From: RI-153 sp963721725
GTDB taxonomy: Bacteria > Chloroflexota > Anaerolineae > Caldilineales > Caldilineaceae
Length of the DNA: 64,000 bases
Reading direction: 5' to 3'
Assembly: GCA_963721725.1 (NCBI GenBank)
Contig: CAVRLX010000009.1
Span: forward strand, 626,494 to 690,493
Shown here: in pieces, positions 33,701-42,471 of the stretch
Numbering within the stretch: the first letter of the stretch is position 1
How the letters are laid out: each line of letters starts with the position of its first letter
The notes under the pieces: generated by a model
Database searches by the model: none
Told to the model about the DNA's origin: nothing
Seen by the model: the letters and a program-made list of their open reading frames with translations, nothing else
Program-made: the position numbers and the translations under genes

Positions 33701-35023
33701 ATGAAAGAAAATATGAGTACGCTGATCATGTCCATTCTATTGGCCCTGATCGTCTGGATTTTTGCCATTGACCAGGAAAATCCACTGCTGCGCCAGGAAT
33801 TTGATCAGCCCATTCCCATCCAGGTGCGGGGGATGACTGATGGCATGCAAACCCTGCAAGATCTCACCAAAAAGACCGTCTTTCTGACCCTGCGCGCTCC
33901 GCTGCGCTCCTGGGAAACCGTCACTCCCGACGATTTCGACGTCTATATCGACCTTTCCAACTTCATCACCGGCACACACGAAGTTCCCATCCAAGTGGAC
34001 GCTGTCAACCCGGACATTGACGTCATCGACGTGCAGCCGCGCCAGTTGCGTGTACAGGTCGAGCCGATTATCACGAAAACCGTGCCAGTGCAGATCGAGA
34101 TTATGGATAGTCCTGCCTTTAGCTATGAGTCGCAGACAGCCATTGTCGAGCCAGAAACGGCCATAGTCACCGGTCCGCGCACCCAGGTGGAACAGGTGAG
34201 CAGCGCCGTGGCCGAGGTCTTTTTGCGCAATGCCAAAAGCCAAGTGGAGCGCACACAGTCGCTTTCACCGCGCAACGGCCAAAATTTGAATGTGGATCGG
34301 GTGAGCATCGACCCCCAGAGCGTGAGTATTGTGGTGCCGATTGTGCAGAGGCCAGGGCGCAAGGAGGTGGCCGTGGTGGTCCCCGTGGAAGGGCAGCCGG
34401 CGCCTGGTTATCGGCTCACCAGCATTAGCTCGGAACCCGGCACGGTGATCCTGCGCGGCAGCACCGAAGCCCTGAGCGAAGTGGGCGGCTATGTAGAGAC
34501 GCCGCGCTTGAACATTGAGAACGCCACCGCCGAGGTGCGAGAGCGCCTGCCCCTGATTTTGCCGGAGAATGTCTCGACCTTGGGCGAATCCAGCGTCACC
34601 GCTGTGATTGGTATCTCGGCGATTGAAAGCAGCCTCCCCGTCACCCGCCAGCCGATTATCCAAGGCTTGGACAACAACTTGCGTGCCTCGGTTGCGCTTA
34701 ATCAAGTGGATGTGATTGTCAGCGGCCCCATGCCGCGGCTGGATGCCTTGCGTAGCGAAGATGTGCGTGTCACGCTTGATCTGACGGGGCTATTGCCCGG
34801 ACGCCATCAGGTGATCCCGCGGGTGGTTGCGCCTGAAGGCATCACCGTGGAAGGGGTGATCCCCCAGGCGGTGGAGGTCTCGATTGAGTCGCTGATCACA
34901 GCTACTCCGTCGGCGACAGCCGAAGCCGAGGTGCCTGCCAGCAACGCCACGCCAGGGGCAATCCTCACGCCAGGGGCGATCCTCACGCCTGAAACCACGC
35001 CTACGCCAGGGGCGTCTGGCTGA
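33701..35023 (+). CDS. cdaR: YbbR-domain membrane protein (CdaR-like regulator of CdaA)
   Basis: 440 aa from the ATG at 33701 (an in-frame ATG at 33647 would overlap cdaA by 50 bp; neither has a clear ribosome site). One N-terminal TM (TLIMSILLALIVWIFAI), then four YbbR-like beta repeats outside the membrane, each with a VPVxxxxxG-type turn. The tail is a Thr/Pro-rich stretch with TPGAIL repeated. CdaR proteins bind and tune CdaA. Pairing with cdaA supports the role. Confidence 0.88.
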   Translation: MKENMSTLIMSILLALIVWIFAIDQENPLLRQEFDQPIPIQVRGMTDGMQTLQDLTKKTVFLTLRAPLRSWETVTPDDFDVYIDLSNFITGTHEVPIQVDAVNPDIDVIDVQPRQLRVQVEPIITKTVPVQIEIMDSPAFSYESQTAIVEPETAIVTGPRTQVEQVSSAVAEVFLRNAKSQVERTQSLSPRNGQNLNVDRVSIDPQSVSIVVPIVQRPGRKEVAVVVPVEGQPAPGYRLTSISSEPGTVILRGSTEALSEVGGYVETPRLNIENATAEVRERLPLILPENVSTLGESSVTAVIGISAIESSLPVTRQPIIQGLDNNLRASVALNQVDVIVSGPMPRLDALRSEDVRVTLDLTGLLPGRHQVIPRVVAPEGITVEGVIPQAVEVSIESLITATPSATAEAEVPASNATPGAILTPGAILTPETTPTPGASG

Positions 35024-35195
35024 CCCACTTTTAGGCAGATCTCTTCTTTTCAACGTAAAATAGAGAATGGTTCACCGTGATGCGTTGCCGCGTCGACTGT
35101 TGACGAAAGACGAAAGGCCAATCCAAAGCAATCACTGGGTGAACTCTCCCTATTTTCCCGATCTGCAAAGATCACGTACCTGAATGAAGTGATGT

Positions 35196-36578
35196 ATGAA
35201 ACAACGTAAACCTGTGGTCGCTCTGGTGGGCCGCCCGAATGTGGGCAAGTCCACCTTATTTAATAAATTGACGGGAACCCGTACCGCGATTGTGGAAGAT
35301 CTGCCCGGCACCACGCGCGATCGGCTCTATGGCGAAAGCGATTGGAACGGAGTCGGCTTTATTGTGATTGACACTGGCGGGCTAGAAGCGCTCGCCACCG
35401 CCGAGCAGCGCGCCCAAGATCCTTATGCCGAGCCGCTGGCGCGCGATTCAGCGCGCTTTGTCAACGAGATTCAAAATCAGGCACAAGTCGCGATTGAAGA
35501 GGCCGACGCTATTGTCTTTGTGGTGGACGGCAAAGAAGGCTTGACTGCGGCCGATCAGGATGTGTCCGAGGTGCTGCGGCTGACGACCAAGCCGCTTTTT
35601 TTGGCGGTGAATAAGACCGAAAGCCAGGAGCGGCAGCTCAACGCCGCCGAGTTTTGGGCGCTGGGCTTGGGCCAACCTATCCCGATTAGCGCCTATCATG
35701 GCATGGGCGTAGGCGATCTGTTGGATGATCTGGTGGCGGCATTGCCAGCCTATCCGGTTGACGAAGAAAAAGAAGATACCATCGGCATCGCCATTGTGGG
35801 CCGCCCCAATGTGGGGAAGAGTAGCCTGCTCAATGCCCTGCTCGGCCACGAGCGCGCCATTGTCAGCGAGATCGCCGGCACCACGCGCGACACCATCGAC
35901 ACTGAAATTGTCTATGAAGGGCAAAAGATCACCCTGCTTGACACAGCGGGCATTCGGCGGCGTGGCAAGGTGGAGCCAGGCATTGAAAAGTACAGCGTAC
36001 TGCGCAGTATGCAAGGCATTGACCGCGCCGATGTGGCGTTGCTGCTCATCGACGCCGCGGATGGCGTCACTGCCCAGGATGCCCACGTGGCGGGCTATGT
36101 GCTGGAAAAGCAAAAGGGAGTCGTGGTCATCGTCAACAAGTGGGATTCAGTGGAAAAAGATACGAACACGATGGTGGAATTCACGCGCAAGGTGCGCCAG
36201 GAATTGAAGTTTCTGGACTATGTACCGGTGATCTTCATCAGCGCGCTGACCAAACAGCGTATCCACACTGTGTTGCCCACGGCACTCACCGTTGCCGCCG
36301 AACGCCAGCATCGCATTCCCACCAGCGAGCTAAACCGGGTGATTCAAGACGCCTATGATCACACGCCGCCGCCATCGCACAACGGGCGACGGCTGCGCAT
36401 CTATTATGCCACCCAGGCTGGCGTGGCTCCACCCACCTTTGTGCTCTTTGTCAACGATGACGAACTGGCCCACTTTTCATATCAGCGCTATTTGGAAAAT
36501 CAACTGCGCGAACACCATGCCTACATTGGCACACCCATCCGCATCTTCTTGCGCCCACGCAAGCAAAACGAAGAGTAG
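35196..36578 (+). CDS. der: Ribosome biogenesis GTPase Der (EngA)
   Basis: 460 aa with two G domains in tandem: GRPNVGKST, DTGG and NKTE in the first, and GRPNVGKSS, DTAG and NKWD in the second. A C-terminal KH-like domain (RRLRIYYATQAG, FVLFVND) follows. It is needed for 50S subunit maturation. No frame break. Confidence 0.97.
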   Translation: MKQRKPVVALVGRPNVGKSTLFNKLTGTRTAIVEDLPGTTRDRLYGESDWNGVGFIVIDTGGLEALATAEQRAQDPYAEPLARDSARFVNEIQNQAQVAIEEADAIVFVVDGKEGLTAADQDVSEVLRLTTKPLFLAVNKTESQERQLNAAEFWALGLGQPIPISAYHGMGVGDLLDDLVAALPAYPVDEEKEDTIGIAIVGRPNVGKSSLLNALLGHERAIVSEIAGTTRDTIDTEIVYEGQKITLLDTAGIRRRGKVEPGIEKYSVLRSMQGIDRADVALLLIDAADGVTAQDAHVAGYVLEKQKGVVVIVNKWDSVEKDTNTMVEFTRKVRQELKFLDYVPVIFISALTKQRIHTVLPTALTVAAERQHRIPTSELNRVIQDAYDHTPPPSHNGRRLRIYYATQAGVAPPTFVLFVNDDELAHFSYQRYLENQLREHHAYIGTPIRIFLRPRKQNEE

Positions 36579-36593
36579 GAAAGCAAAGTCATC

Positions 36594-37532
36594 ATGCGCG
36601 CAATTCAGGCTTACACAATTGAAATTGTGCTGATCGGTGTGCTCACCGCGGCGGTGGCTTTCTTTGGCTATCTGGGCTATGGGCTGGTGGAACCCGCACA
36701 GGATGAGCTAACGTTCTCTGGCGAGCAAGCCCTGGCCCACGTGGCAACCCAGGTTGAATTCGGCACGCGCATCACCGGCACGCCGGAAAATATCGAAATG
36801 GGCGACTGGCTGATTGCGGAATTGGGCGAGTTGGGCTGGGAAGTTTATATTCAGCCCTATGACGTGGGCACGCCGGCTGTGGCGGCGCGTAATATTATCG
36901 CCGTGCGCGGGCAGGGTCCCAGCGTGGTGTTGGGCGCGCATTATGATACGCGCATCTATGCCGATGAAGATCCCGACCCCGCCCGCCACATTGAACCTGT
37001 ATTGGGGGCCAATGATGGTGCTTCTGGTGTGGCGGTCTTGCTGGAACTGGCGCGCACGCTCAACGTCCCCGTCACGGGCAAAGAGATCTGCCTTGTCTTT
37101 TTCGATGCCGAGGACAACGGGCGCATCCCCGGCTGGGAGTCGTTCAGCCTGGGCAGTGCCTATTTTGTCTCGCGCTTGGATGCATTGCCCAAGTGTGCCG
37201 AGCCTCAGTTTGCCGTAATCGTAGATATGATCGGAGACGCCGATCAGCAGGTCTATCGAGAACGCAACAGCACGGAAAGTTTAACCGATGCGATCTGGGG
37301 CGTGGCTGCGGATCTGGGCTATGGGCAGTGGATCATCAACGAACCCAAATATAGCATCACCGATGATCATATTCCCTTTTTGCAAGCGGGCATCCCCGCT
37401 GTAGATCTGATCGATTTTGACTATCCTTATTGGCATACCGTCTCGGACACGCTGGACAAAGTAGGGGCCGATAGCCTGCAACGGATTGGCCGCACGTTGG
37501 AAGTCTGGCTGGAAGATGGCGCACCGTACTAA
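36594..37532 (+). CDS. M28 family metallopeptidase, glutaminyl-cyclase-like, membrane-anchored
   Basis: 312 aa. N-terminal signal anchor (VLIGVLTAAVAFFGYLGYGL), then an M28 domain with the zinc ligands in order: LGAHYDTR, ANDGASG, FFDAEDNG, DMIGDAD and PYWHTVSDT. The FDAEDNG and YWH patterns resemble the glutaminyl-peptide cyclotransferase branch as well as aminopeptidases. Acts outside the cytoplasm. 15 bp after der, but no functional link is evident. Confidence 0.9.
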   Translation: MRAIQAYTIEIVLIGVLTAAVAFFGYLGYGLVEPAQDELTFSGEQALAHVATQVEFGTRITGTPENIEMGDWLIAELGELGWEVYIQPYDVGTPAVAARNIIAVRGQGPSVVLGAHYDTRIYADEDPDPARHIEPVLGANDGASGVAVLLELARTLNVPVTGKEICLVFFDAEDNGRIPGWESFSLGSAYFVSRLDALPKCAEPQFAVIVDMIGDADQQVYRERNSTESLTDAIWGVAADLGYGQWIINEPKYSITDDHIPFLQAGIPAVDLIDFDYPYWHTVSDTLDKVGADSLQRIGRTLEVWLEDGAPY

Positions 37533-37682
37533 CGATACTGCTTTCGCAATTTTCACTGGACAAGAGGGCGAAGTGACAAGGTGAAGGTTTCCATACGCAT
37601 CTTGTCATCCCCTCACCCTGCCCTTTGGCTCTCATAACCTGACAGAAGATCTAATTTTGCATAGCAAGGGAGAACTCGCTGT

Positions 37683-38633
37683 ATGAATCCTGTTATTTTT
37701 GATTTAGGCCCATTTGCCCTGCAATGGTACGGCCTTTTTATTGTGGGCGGGGCGGTGATTGCGGCGTGGTTTTCGGCGCGCCAGGCCGAGCGGTCCGGCG
37801 AAAATCCCGATCACGTCTGGAATCTGCTGGCGTGGACGCTCATCGCCGGTATCATCGGGGCGCGGCTCTACCACGTGTTTAGCTCCCCCGCCGATGCTGC
37901 GGGCTGGTCCTATTATCGTGAAAATCCCATTGATATTATCAACTTTTGGAATGGCGGTTTCCACGGCCTGGGCATCTACGGCGGGCTGGTAGGCGGTATC
38001 CTGGCAATTGTGGTCTACAGTTGGATCAACAAACTCAACGTCCTCAATTACCTCGACTACATTGGCCCCAATGTCTTAATTGCACAGGCGGTTGGGCGCA
38101 TGGGTAACTTTGTCAACCAAGAGTTGTACGGCCCCGCCACCGATGTGGCGTGGGCTTTTCACATTAACCCAGCCTATCCCTGCCAACGTCCGCCTACCCT
38201 GCCGGCGAGCATCGGGCTGTGTGGCACGGGCAACCTCTCGCCCGAAACCGTACAGTGGTATGCCGCGAATGGCTTTCACCCCACCTTTTTCTACGAAGCC
38301 CTGTGGAATGTAGCCATGTTCGCCCTGCTCTATGTGATCATCCGCCGCTATGGGCACAAATTGCGCCAGGGCGACGGCGCACTGCTCTATCTGATTGCCT
38401 ATCCGCTGGGCCGCTTTTGGGTGGAGATGTTCCGCCCCGATGCCTGGGTGATGGGATCGATGGCAACCGCCCAATGGATCGCCATCCTCAGTGTTGTGGT
38501 CAGCAGCGCGATTCTGATCTACCGCCATGTGGGTTGGTCGGCCAAAGCACACCCGGAAGAGAGTTTGATTGCCTTGAGCAACGCGGCACCCGTCCGCCCT
38601 GTTGTGACTGAGACAGCCAAACGGGGAACATGA
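37683..38633 (+). CDS. lgt: Prolipoprotein diacylglyceryl transferase
   Basis: 316 aa, about seven TM helices. Lgt signature AVGRMGNFVNQELYG, the H-G-L-G motif in GGFHGLGIYGGLVGG and a C-terminal YPLGRFWVEMFRPD. It transfers diacylglycerol to lipobox cysteines, as needed by the several lipoproteins encoded in this window. Start ATG with GGGAG upstream. Followed by a strong terminator. Confidence 0.96.
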   Translation: MNPVIFDLGPFALQWYGLFIVGGAVIAAWFSARQAERSGENPDHVWNLLAWTLIAGIIGARLYHVFSSPADAAGWSYYRENPIDIINFWNGGFHGLGIYGGLVGGILAIVVYSWINKLNVLNYLDYIGPNVLIAQAVGRMGNFVNQELYGPATDVAWAFHINPAYPCQRPPTLPASIGLCGTGNLSPETVQWYAANGFHPTFFYEALWNVAMFALLYVIIRRYGHKLRQGDGALLYLIAYPLGRFWVEMFRPDAWVMGSMATAQWIAILSVVVSSAILIYRHVGWSAKAHPEESLIALSNAAPVRPVVTETAKRGT

Positions 38634-38657
38634 TTCACGTTTTCAAACCCACAAAAC

Positions 38658-38692
38658 AAAAAGGCTCAGGGCATCTACCCTGAGCCTTTTTT
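38658..38692. terminator. Bidirectional intrinsic terminator between lgt and DUF503 gene
   Basis: AAAAAGGCTCAGGG / CATCTA / CCCTGAGCCTTTTTT: a 14-bp stem with A and T tracts on both sides, between convergent genes. Confidence 0.95.
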
Positions 38693-38702
38693 ATGCCATC
38701 TT

Positions 38703-38990
38703 TTACCCAAGCATCTCAATGTGATAGTCGACCAACTCGGCATCCAGTCGCCAGTTCTCCACCTTGTTTGCCACCAATTGAAGCTGACGATGGGCCACGG
38801 CGCTGTTGGCGCTGACACAGACTACCTCTAGCACGGCCCGGCTCAGCATATCCTGGCCGTCGGCTTCGCAGATGGAGATGTTGAACTCACGGCGCAGACG
38901 GGCCGAGAGCGGCTTGATCACACTGCGCTTGTCTTTGAGGCTGTGGGTTAGCGGAAGGTAGAGTTCGAGTGTTAGAAGTGCAATTGCCAT
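38703..38990 (-). CDS. DUF503 (YlxP-like) protein
   Basis: 95 aa. Pattern LTLELYLPLTHSLKDKRSVIKPL, then RREFNISICEADGQDM matches DUF503. Homologues lie near rbfA and infB in other bacteria, and a ribosome-related role is guessed. Here it stands alone, with a REP-like hairpin directly upstream. Confidence 0.88.
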   Translation of the reverse strand: MAIALLTLELYLPLTHSLKDKRSVIKPLSARLRREFNISICEADGQDMLSRAVLEVVCVSANSAVAHRQLQLVANKVENWRLDAELVDYHIEMLG

Positions 38991-39001
38991 AGTGTTTGGG
39001 T

Positions 39002-39043
39002 GTGGGAGAGGCAGAATCCCTCACCCCCCGGCCCCTCTCCCAC
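39002..39043. repeat. REP-like GTGGGAGAGG hairpin
   Basis: Arms GTGGGAGAGG (39002-39011) and CCTCTCCCAC (39034-39043) enclose CCCTCACCCCCCGGCC, a word common in intergenic repeats of many GC-rich genomes. The rest of the gap to 39176 holds degenerate CAATCGC heptamers and no gene. Confidence 0.7.
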
Positions 39044-39175
39044 AATTAAGATTGTTGTGTGTGCCGAAGGGTGTAGAGTCGTAAAATTGTTGTGTGCTCG
39101 CATTGCACGTGAAGGGCGAGGGGAGGCAGAGAGAGATTCTCCGTCCAATCGCCAATCGCCAGTCCCCAATCCCCC

Positions 39176-40018
39176 TCACCGATGCCCCGTCCACGCCTCG
39201 TTGGCGTAGTGTGTACGCATCAGCTCCGCCGTGGTGCGGGTCTCGGCGGGGGTGAGCTTGCCAGGGACGAGTTGCAAAGTTAAGGTTTCGGCGAACCCGT
39301 CGATCATAGCCGCGGCCACACGTGAAAAGTCCAAAAGCGGCGAATCCGCGGACACGTTCAGCGCCTCGGCCAGTGTACAGGCCCGCGCCGCCAGATGCTG
39401 ACGCAGCCGCTGGGCCTCGTCGTCGGGCAGGGCCAGCACATCGATCAGCCGGGTAATATCGCCGACGAGGGGCAAACTGCCATGTTGCAGCACATAGCCC
39501 TGGCGACGACTCTGGGCGCTGCCCATGAGCTTGCGCCCCGCCGCTGTGATCTCGTAGGCGCTGGGGACTTCAAAACAGGCCGCCGAGACATCGGGGCCAG
39601 CGCGCACATCGCCCGCGGCTTTTTCCGCAGCCAGCCCCAACGCCTGAAGTCCCGTCAACAGCGCATTGCTCAGGCGCAAATAGGCGTCCATCACCCCGCC
39701 CGCCATGCGCGGCTCTTCGGCAGGAGCCGCCACCGCGTAGGTCAATTCGTCGGTGTGCAAAATGGCGCGCCCGCCTGTGGTGCGCCGTACCAGATCATAG
39801 CCCAGCGCGCTGATACGCGCCACATTAACATCGGCCATTTTTTGATGACGGCCCAGGCTCACCGCCGGCGGCTGCCAGCGATAGAAGCGCAACGTGGGCG
39901 GTACATCTCCCCGCCCCGTAGCCATAGCAATCGCCTCGTCTACGGCCATATTGGCCGCGCCTGAGCGCGGTTCATCCTCGACAAGCAGACGCCAGACCGC
40001 TGGGGCAAACTCACTCAT
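39176..40018 (-). CDS. Lipoate-protein ligase A family (LplA/LipM-like)
   Basis: 280 aa from the ATG at 40018, which overlaps the YgfZ stop by 8 nt; longer frames lack support. Lipoyl/biotin ligase fold: ANMAVDEAIA, YDLVRRTTGGRAILHTDELTYAV (RRxTGGxAVxH type) and the conserved Lys in AAGRKLMGSAQSRRQGYVLQHGSLPL. It attaches lipoyl or octanoyl groups to E2 and GcvH proteins. The single short domain fits octanoyl/lipoyl transferases as well as ligases. Translationally coupled to YgfZ. Confidence 0.9.
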   Translation of the reverse strand: MSEFAPAVWRLLVEDEPRSGAANMAVDEAIAMATGRGDVPPTLRFYRWQPPAVSLGRHQKMADVNVARISALGYDLVRRTTGGRAILHTDELTYAVAAPAEEPRMAGGVMDAYLRLSNALLTGLQALGLAAEKAAGDVRAGPDVSAACFEVPSAYEITAAGRKLMGSAQSRRQGYVLQHGSLPLVGDITRLIDVLALPDDEAQRLRQHLAARACTLAEALNVSADSPLLDFSRVAAAMIDGFAETLTLQLVPGKLTPAETRTTAELMRTHYANEAWTGHR

Positions 40019-40964
40019 GAAAGGGCAACTCCACCACAGTTGCAGGGATGCCGTCCACTGTGACCGCCGTGCCAGCTTCATTGGCCGGGCGTTTGAGCAC
40101 TGCCAACGCTCGCCGCCCCGCTGGATCCACCGTGGTGATTTCGCCCACGGCGCGCCCTTCGATCTGTACACTAGCGCCAGCGGACAACGCGTGATCTGCC
40201 TCTAGCCCCACCAGCGTTTTTGTCACCTTGCCATAGGTTACCTGGCGGGCGATGATCTCCTGGCCGGTGTAGCAGCCTTTGTTCTCGGCACAGGTCCACG
40301 CCAGACCCGCCTCCAATGGATTGTAGGCTTCGGTTAATTCGTAGCCCACCGCGGGGCGTCCCAGTGCCACGCGCCGTGCTGTATATGCATCGTCATCGTC
40401 CAACAACAGCGCGCCCGCCGTCACCAATCTTTCGGTAAAGGTTTCGGATTCCGCGCCGGGGACCACAAGCTCGTAGCCGGGCAGATCCAGCCGTGGCTCG
40501 TGGATCACCACCACGCTTTCGGCCTCGATAAAGTGTCCCGCGGCGGGAATGGGCAGATCGGCCTGTGTCAGCACATCGCCCGCCTGTGGCCCCATGAGCC
40601 GCAGCCGCCGGACATGACCACTGCGATTTTCCACCTTGACTTTGTCCATGAAAAAGATCTGCCCGCGCAGATGGCGCGCCAGCGCTTCCCCATCCTCGCC
40701 CGCGGGGAGCAGCCAGAGTGTATCCCCGCGCTGCAACACGCTAAAGACATACAAAATACGCGCCACGGGACTGGTCAACACCGTCACCGCCACCTGCCCC
40801 GGCTTGAGAATGGCAATGTTATTGGTGGTCATGCGGTGGATGAAATCCGCGCGGTCAGCGTCGGTTAGCTGCAACAGTCCGTGGGCCGGGCGCAATTGTA
40901 GGGCCGCGCCGTGGCGCAGCGCTGTTTGCGCTTGGGTGGGGGTAGAAAGTGTGCTTTGCATCAT
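40011..40964 (-). CDS. ygfZ: YgfZ/GcvT-fold folate-binding Fe-S maintenance protein
   Basis: 317 aa. The family signature NKGCYTGQEIIARQVTYGKV (K-G-C-Y-x-G-Q-E) carries the functional Cys, and the N-terminal domain has DADRADFIHRMTTN. YgfZ helps repair or assemble Fe-S clusters of enzymes such as MiaB and LipA in a folate-dependent way. Its coupling to a lipoyl ligase gene makes biological sense, because lipoyl synthase is an Fe-S enzyme. GAGGAG precedes the double ATG start. Confidence 0.92.
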   Translation of the reverse strand: MMQSTLSTPTQAQTALRHGAALQLRPAHGLLQLTDADRADFIHRMTTNNIAILKPGQVAVTVLTSPVARILYVFSVLQRGDTLWLLPAGEDGEALARHLRGQIFFMDKVKVENRSGHVRRLRLMGPQAGDVLTQADLPIPAAGHFIEAESVVVIHEPRLDLPGYELVVPGAESETFTERLVTAGALLLDDDDAYTARRVALGRPAVGYELTEAYNPLEAGLAWTCAENKGCYTGQEIIARQVTYGKVTKTLVGLEADHALSAGASVQIEGRAVGEITTVDPAGRRALAVLKRPANEAGTAVTVDGIPATVVELPFHE

Positions 40965-40988
40965 GACTCCTCAAGGGTAACGGCGCGG

Positions 40989-42285
40989 CTATTGCGTGTG
41001 CGCTTCTACAAAGTTTACCACGATATCGTACATAGCCTGCCCCGCCGCGGTGAGATCTTCGCCGATTTGGAGATAGTGGCTAACATCTTCGTAATAGAAT
41101 ACGTCCACCGCCACCTCTGCTTTCCGCAGCGCGGCTTCCAGTTCATAGGCTTGTGAAATGGGGATAATCCGGTCGGCGGCGGTATGGATGAGCAACGTGG
41201 GCGGCAGTTGAGCGGCCGTGTAGACGGGCGAATAGCGCAGAAATTCCAGGGGGTGAACATTGGCCGCGCCCAGCGCCGGGATCAGAAATTGATAAGTGGG
41301 GGGCAGTTCGATCTCGCCCCGGTAATAGTCGGCTGTGCCGCTAAAGGCGTTGCTGATGCCGCCCACGCTGACCCAGGCGCGGAATTCGTCGGCCTCATCG
41401 CGCAGCAGCCTGTGTAAGATGGCGCTACTAAAGCTGCCGCCAATCGCCACTGTGGGCACATCGGCCAGATCAAGGCCCAGCTTCCCCGGCACGCGCCAGC
41501 GCCAACAAGAGCCGCGCATCGGCGGTGTGCGCTTCAATGTCCAGCCCGTGTGCGCCGCTGGGCGAGATCGCCAGCAGCGTGTAGCCCGCACTGGCAAAGG
41601 CCACACTCACCGGCTCCCAGTTTGCCACCACGCCGGGAAAGACAGCAAAGATCAGCGGCTGGCGGCTCTCTTTTTGTCCCGGCGGATAGTAGAGGCGCAC
41701 GGTATCCACCAGAACCCCGGCCCGCTCAAAGGTGAACGCCTGCGAGACGGCAATCGCGCCGGCGGGGAAGGGAGCCGTGGCCGTGTACACTTCTCCCGCC
41801 CACAACTTCACATCATCGGGCAACGGGGCCGGGTGATGGCGGTGCAAGTGCAGCAGCGGCGCTTCCACCCTTTCACCCGCGGCCAGCGTCACCAACCGGG
41901 GGATGCGCCACAGACCGGCCAGCGTGGTCTCGTCGTAGTCTGGGGCCACAGCCGCGGGGACATATTGCCCCGGCGGAATGCCCTCAATGCGATAGCGGCC
42001 CTGGGCGTCGGTCTGCGCGCTGAAGGGCGTGCCCGTGCGCAGCGCCACCAACACCGATGCTCCCGCCAGCGGGCCATCCGCGCCCATGACAGTACCCGTC
42101 AGCGTAGCCGTACCCGCGCTGGCATCCGCCACCACCGGCCCGCCCAGCCGTTGCTCGATCCAATAGCCTGCCACATTCGCCACAGGCGACGGCGCGCACG
42201 CGGTGAGCATCCACAGGCCGAGCAGCAGCCCGCACCAGCGCTTGAGGTGATTACAAAAGGGGAGAGAGAAGAACCACGTATTCAT
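40989..42285 (-). CDS. Alpha/beta-hydrolase lipoprotein with carboxypeptidase-regulatory-like domain, one frame break
   Basis: About 431 aa after correction. As read, 42285-41470 and 41606-40989 are different frames; one extra base in the CCCC at 41484-41487 joins LALARAG to KLGLDLADV. Lipobox LTAC near residue 29. Then a beta-sandwich TLTGTVMGADGPLAGASVLV ... TDAQGRYRIEGIPPGQY. The hydrolase domain has nucleophile elbow IGGSFSSA, an Asp in HTAADRIIP and a His in EDVSHYL. Probably a surface esterase or peptidase of dienelactone-hydrolase type. Confidence 0.82.
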
Positions 42286-42326
42286 TATGTGCTATCGTAC
42301 CAGTTTAACGCGGAGACGCAAAGCAG

Positions 42327-42416
42327 CGCCGGGGGCTAAAGACTCCCGGCTAGCAGCAGCGCCCCATGAATGGGACTTGGGATGGATGGCCCAAGCCCCA
42401 TTCATGGGGCGCTGCT
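42327..42416. repeat. Compound hairpin (REP/MITE-like) between MFS and hydrolase genes
   Basis: The main stem is arms 42355-42374 and 42397-42416 (20 bp perfect), extended by CTTGGG/CCCAAG (42376-42381, 42390-42395) around an 8-nt loop. A smaller GCCGGG...CCCGGC hairpin lies at 42328-42350, and both share the flanking word AGCAGCGCC. Confidence 0.9.
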
Positions 42417-42471
42417 TTGTAGCATGGGGATTCATCCCCGTGCGCTCTCTGCAACTCCGCGTTGAAATCTC

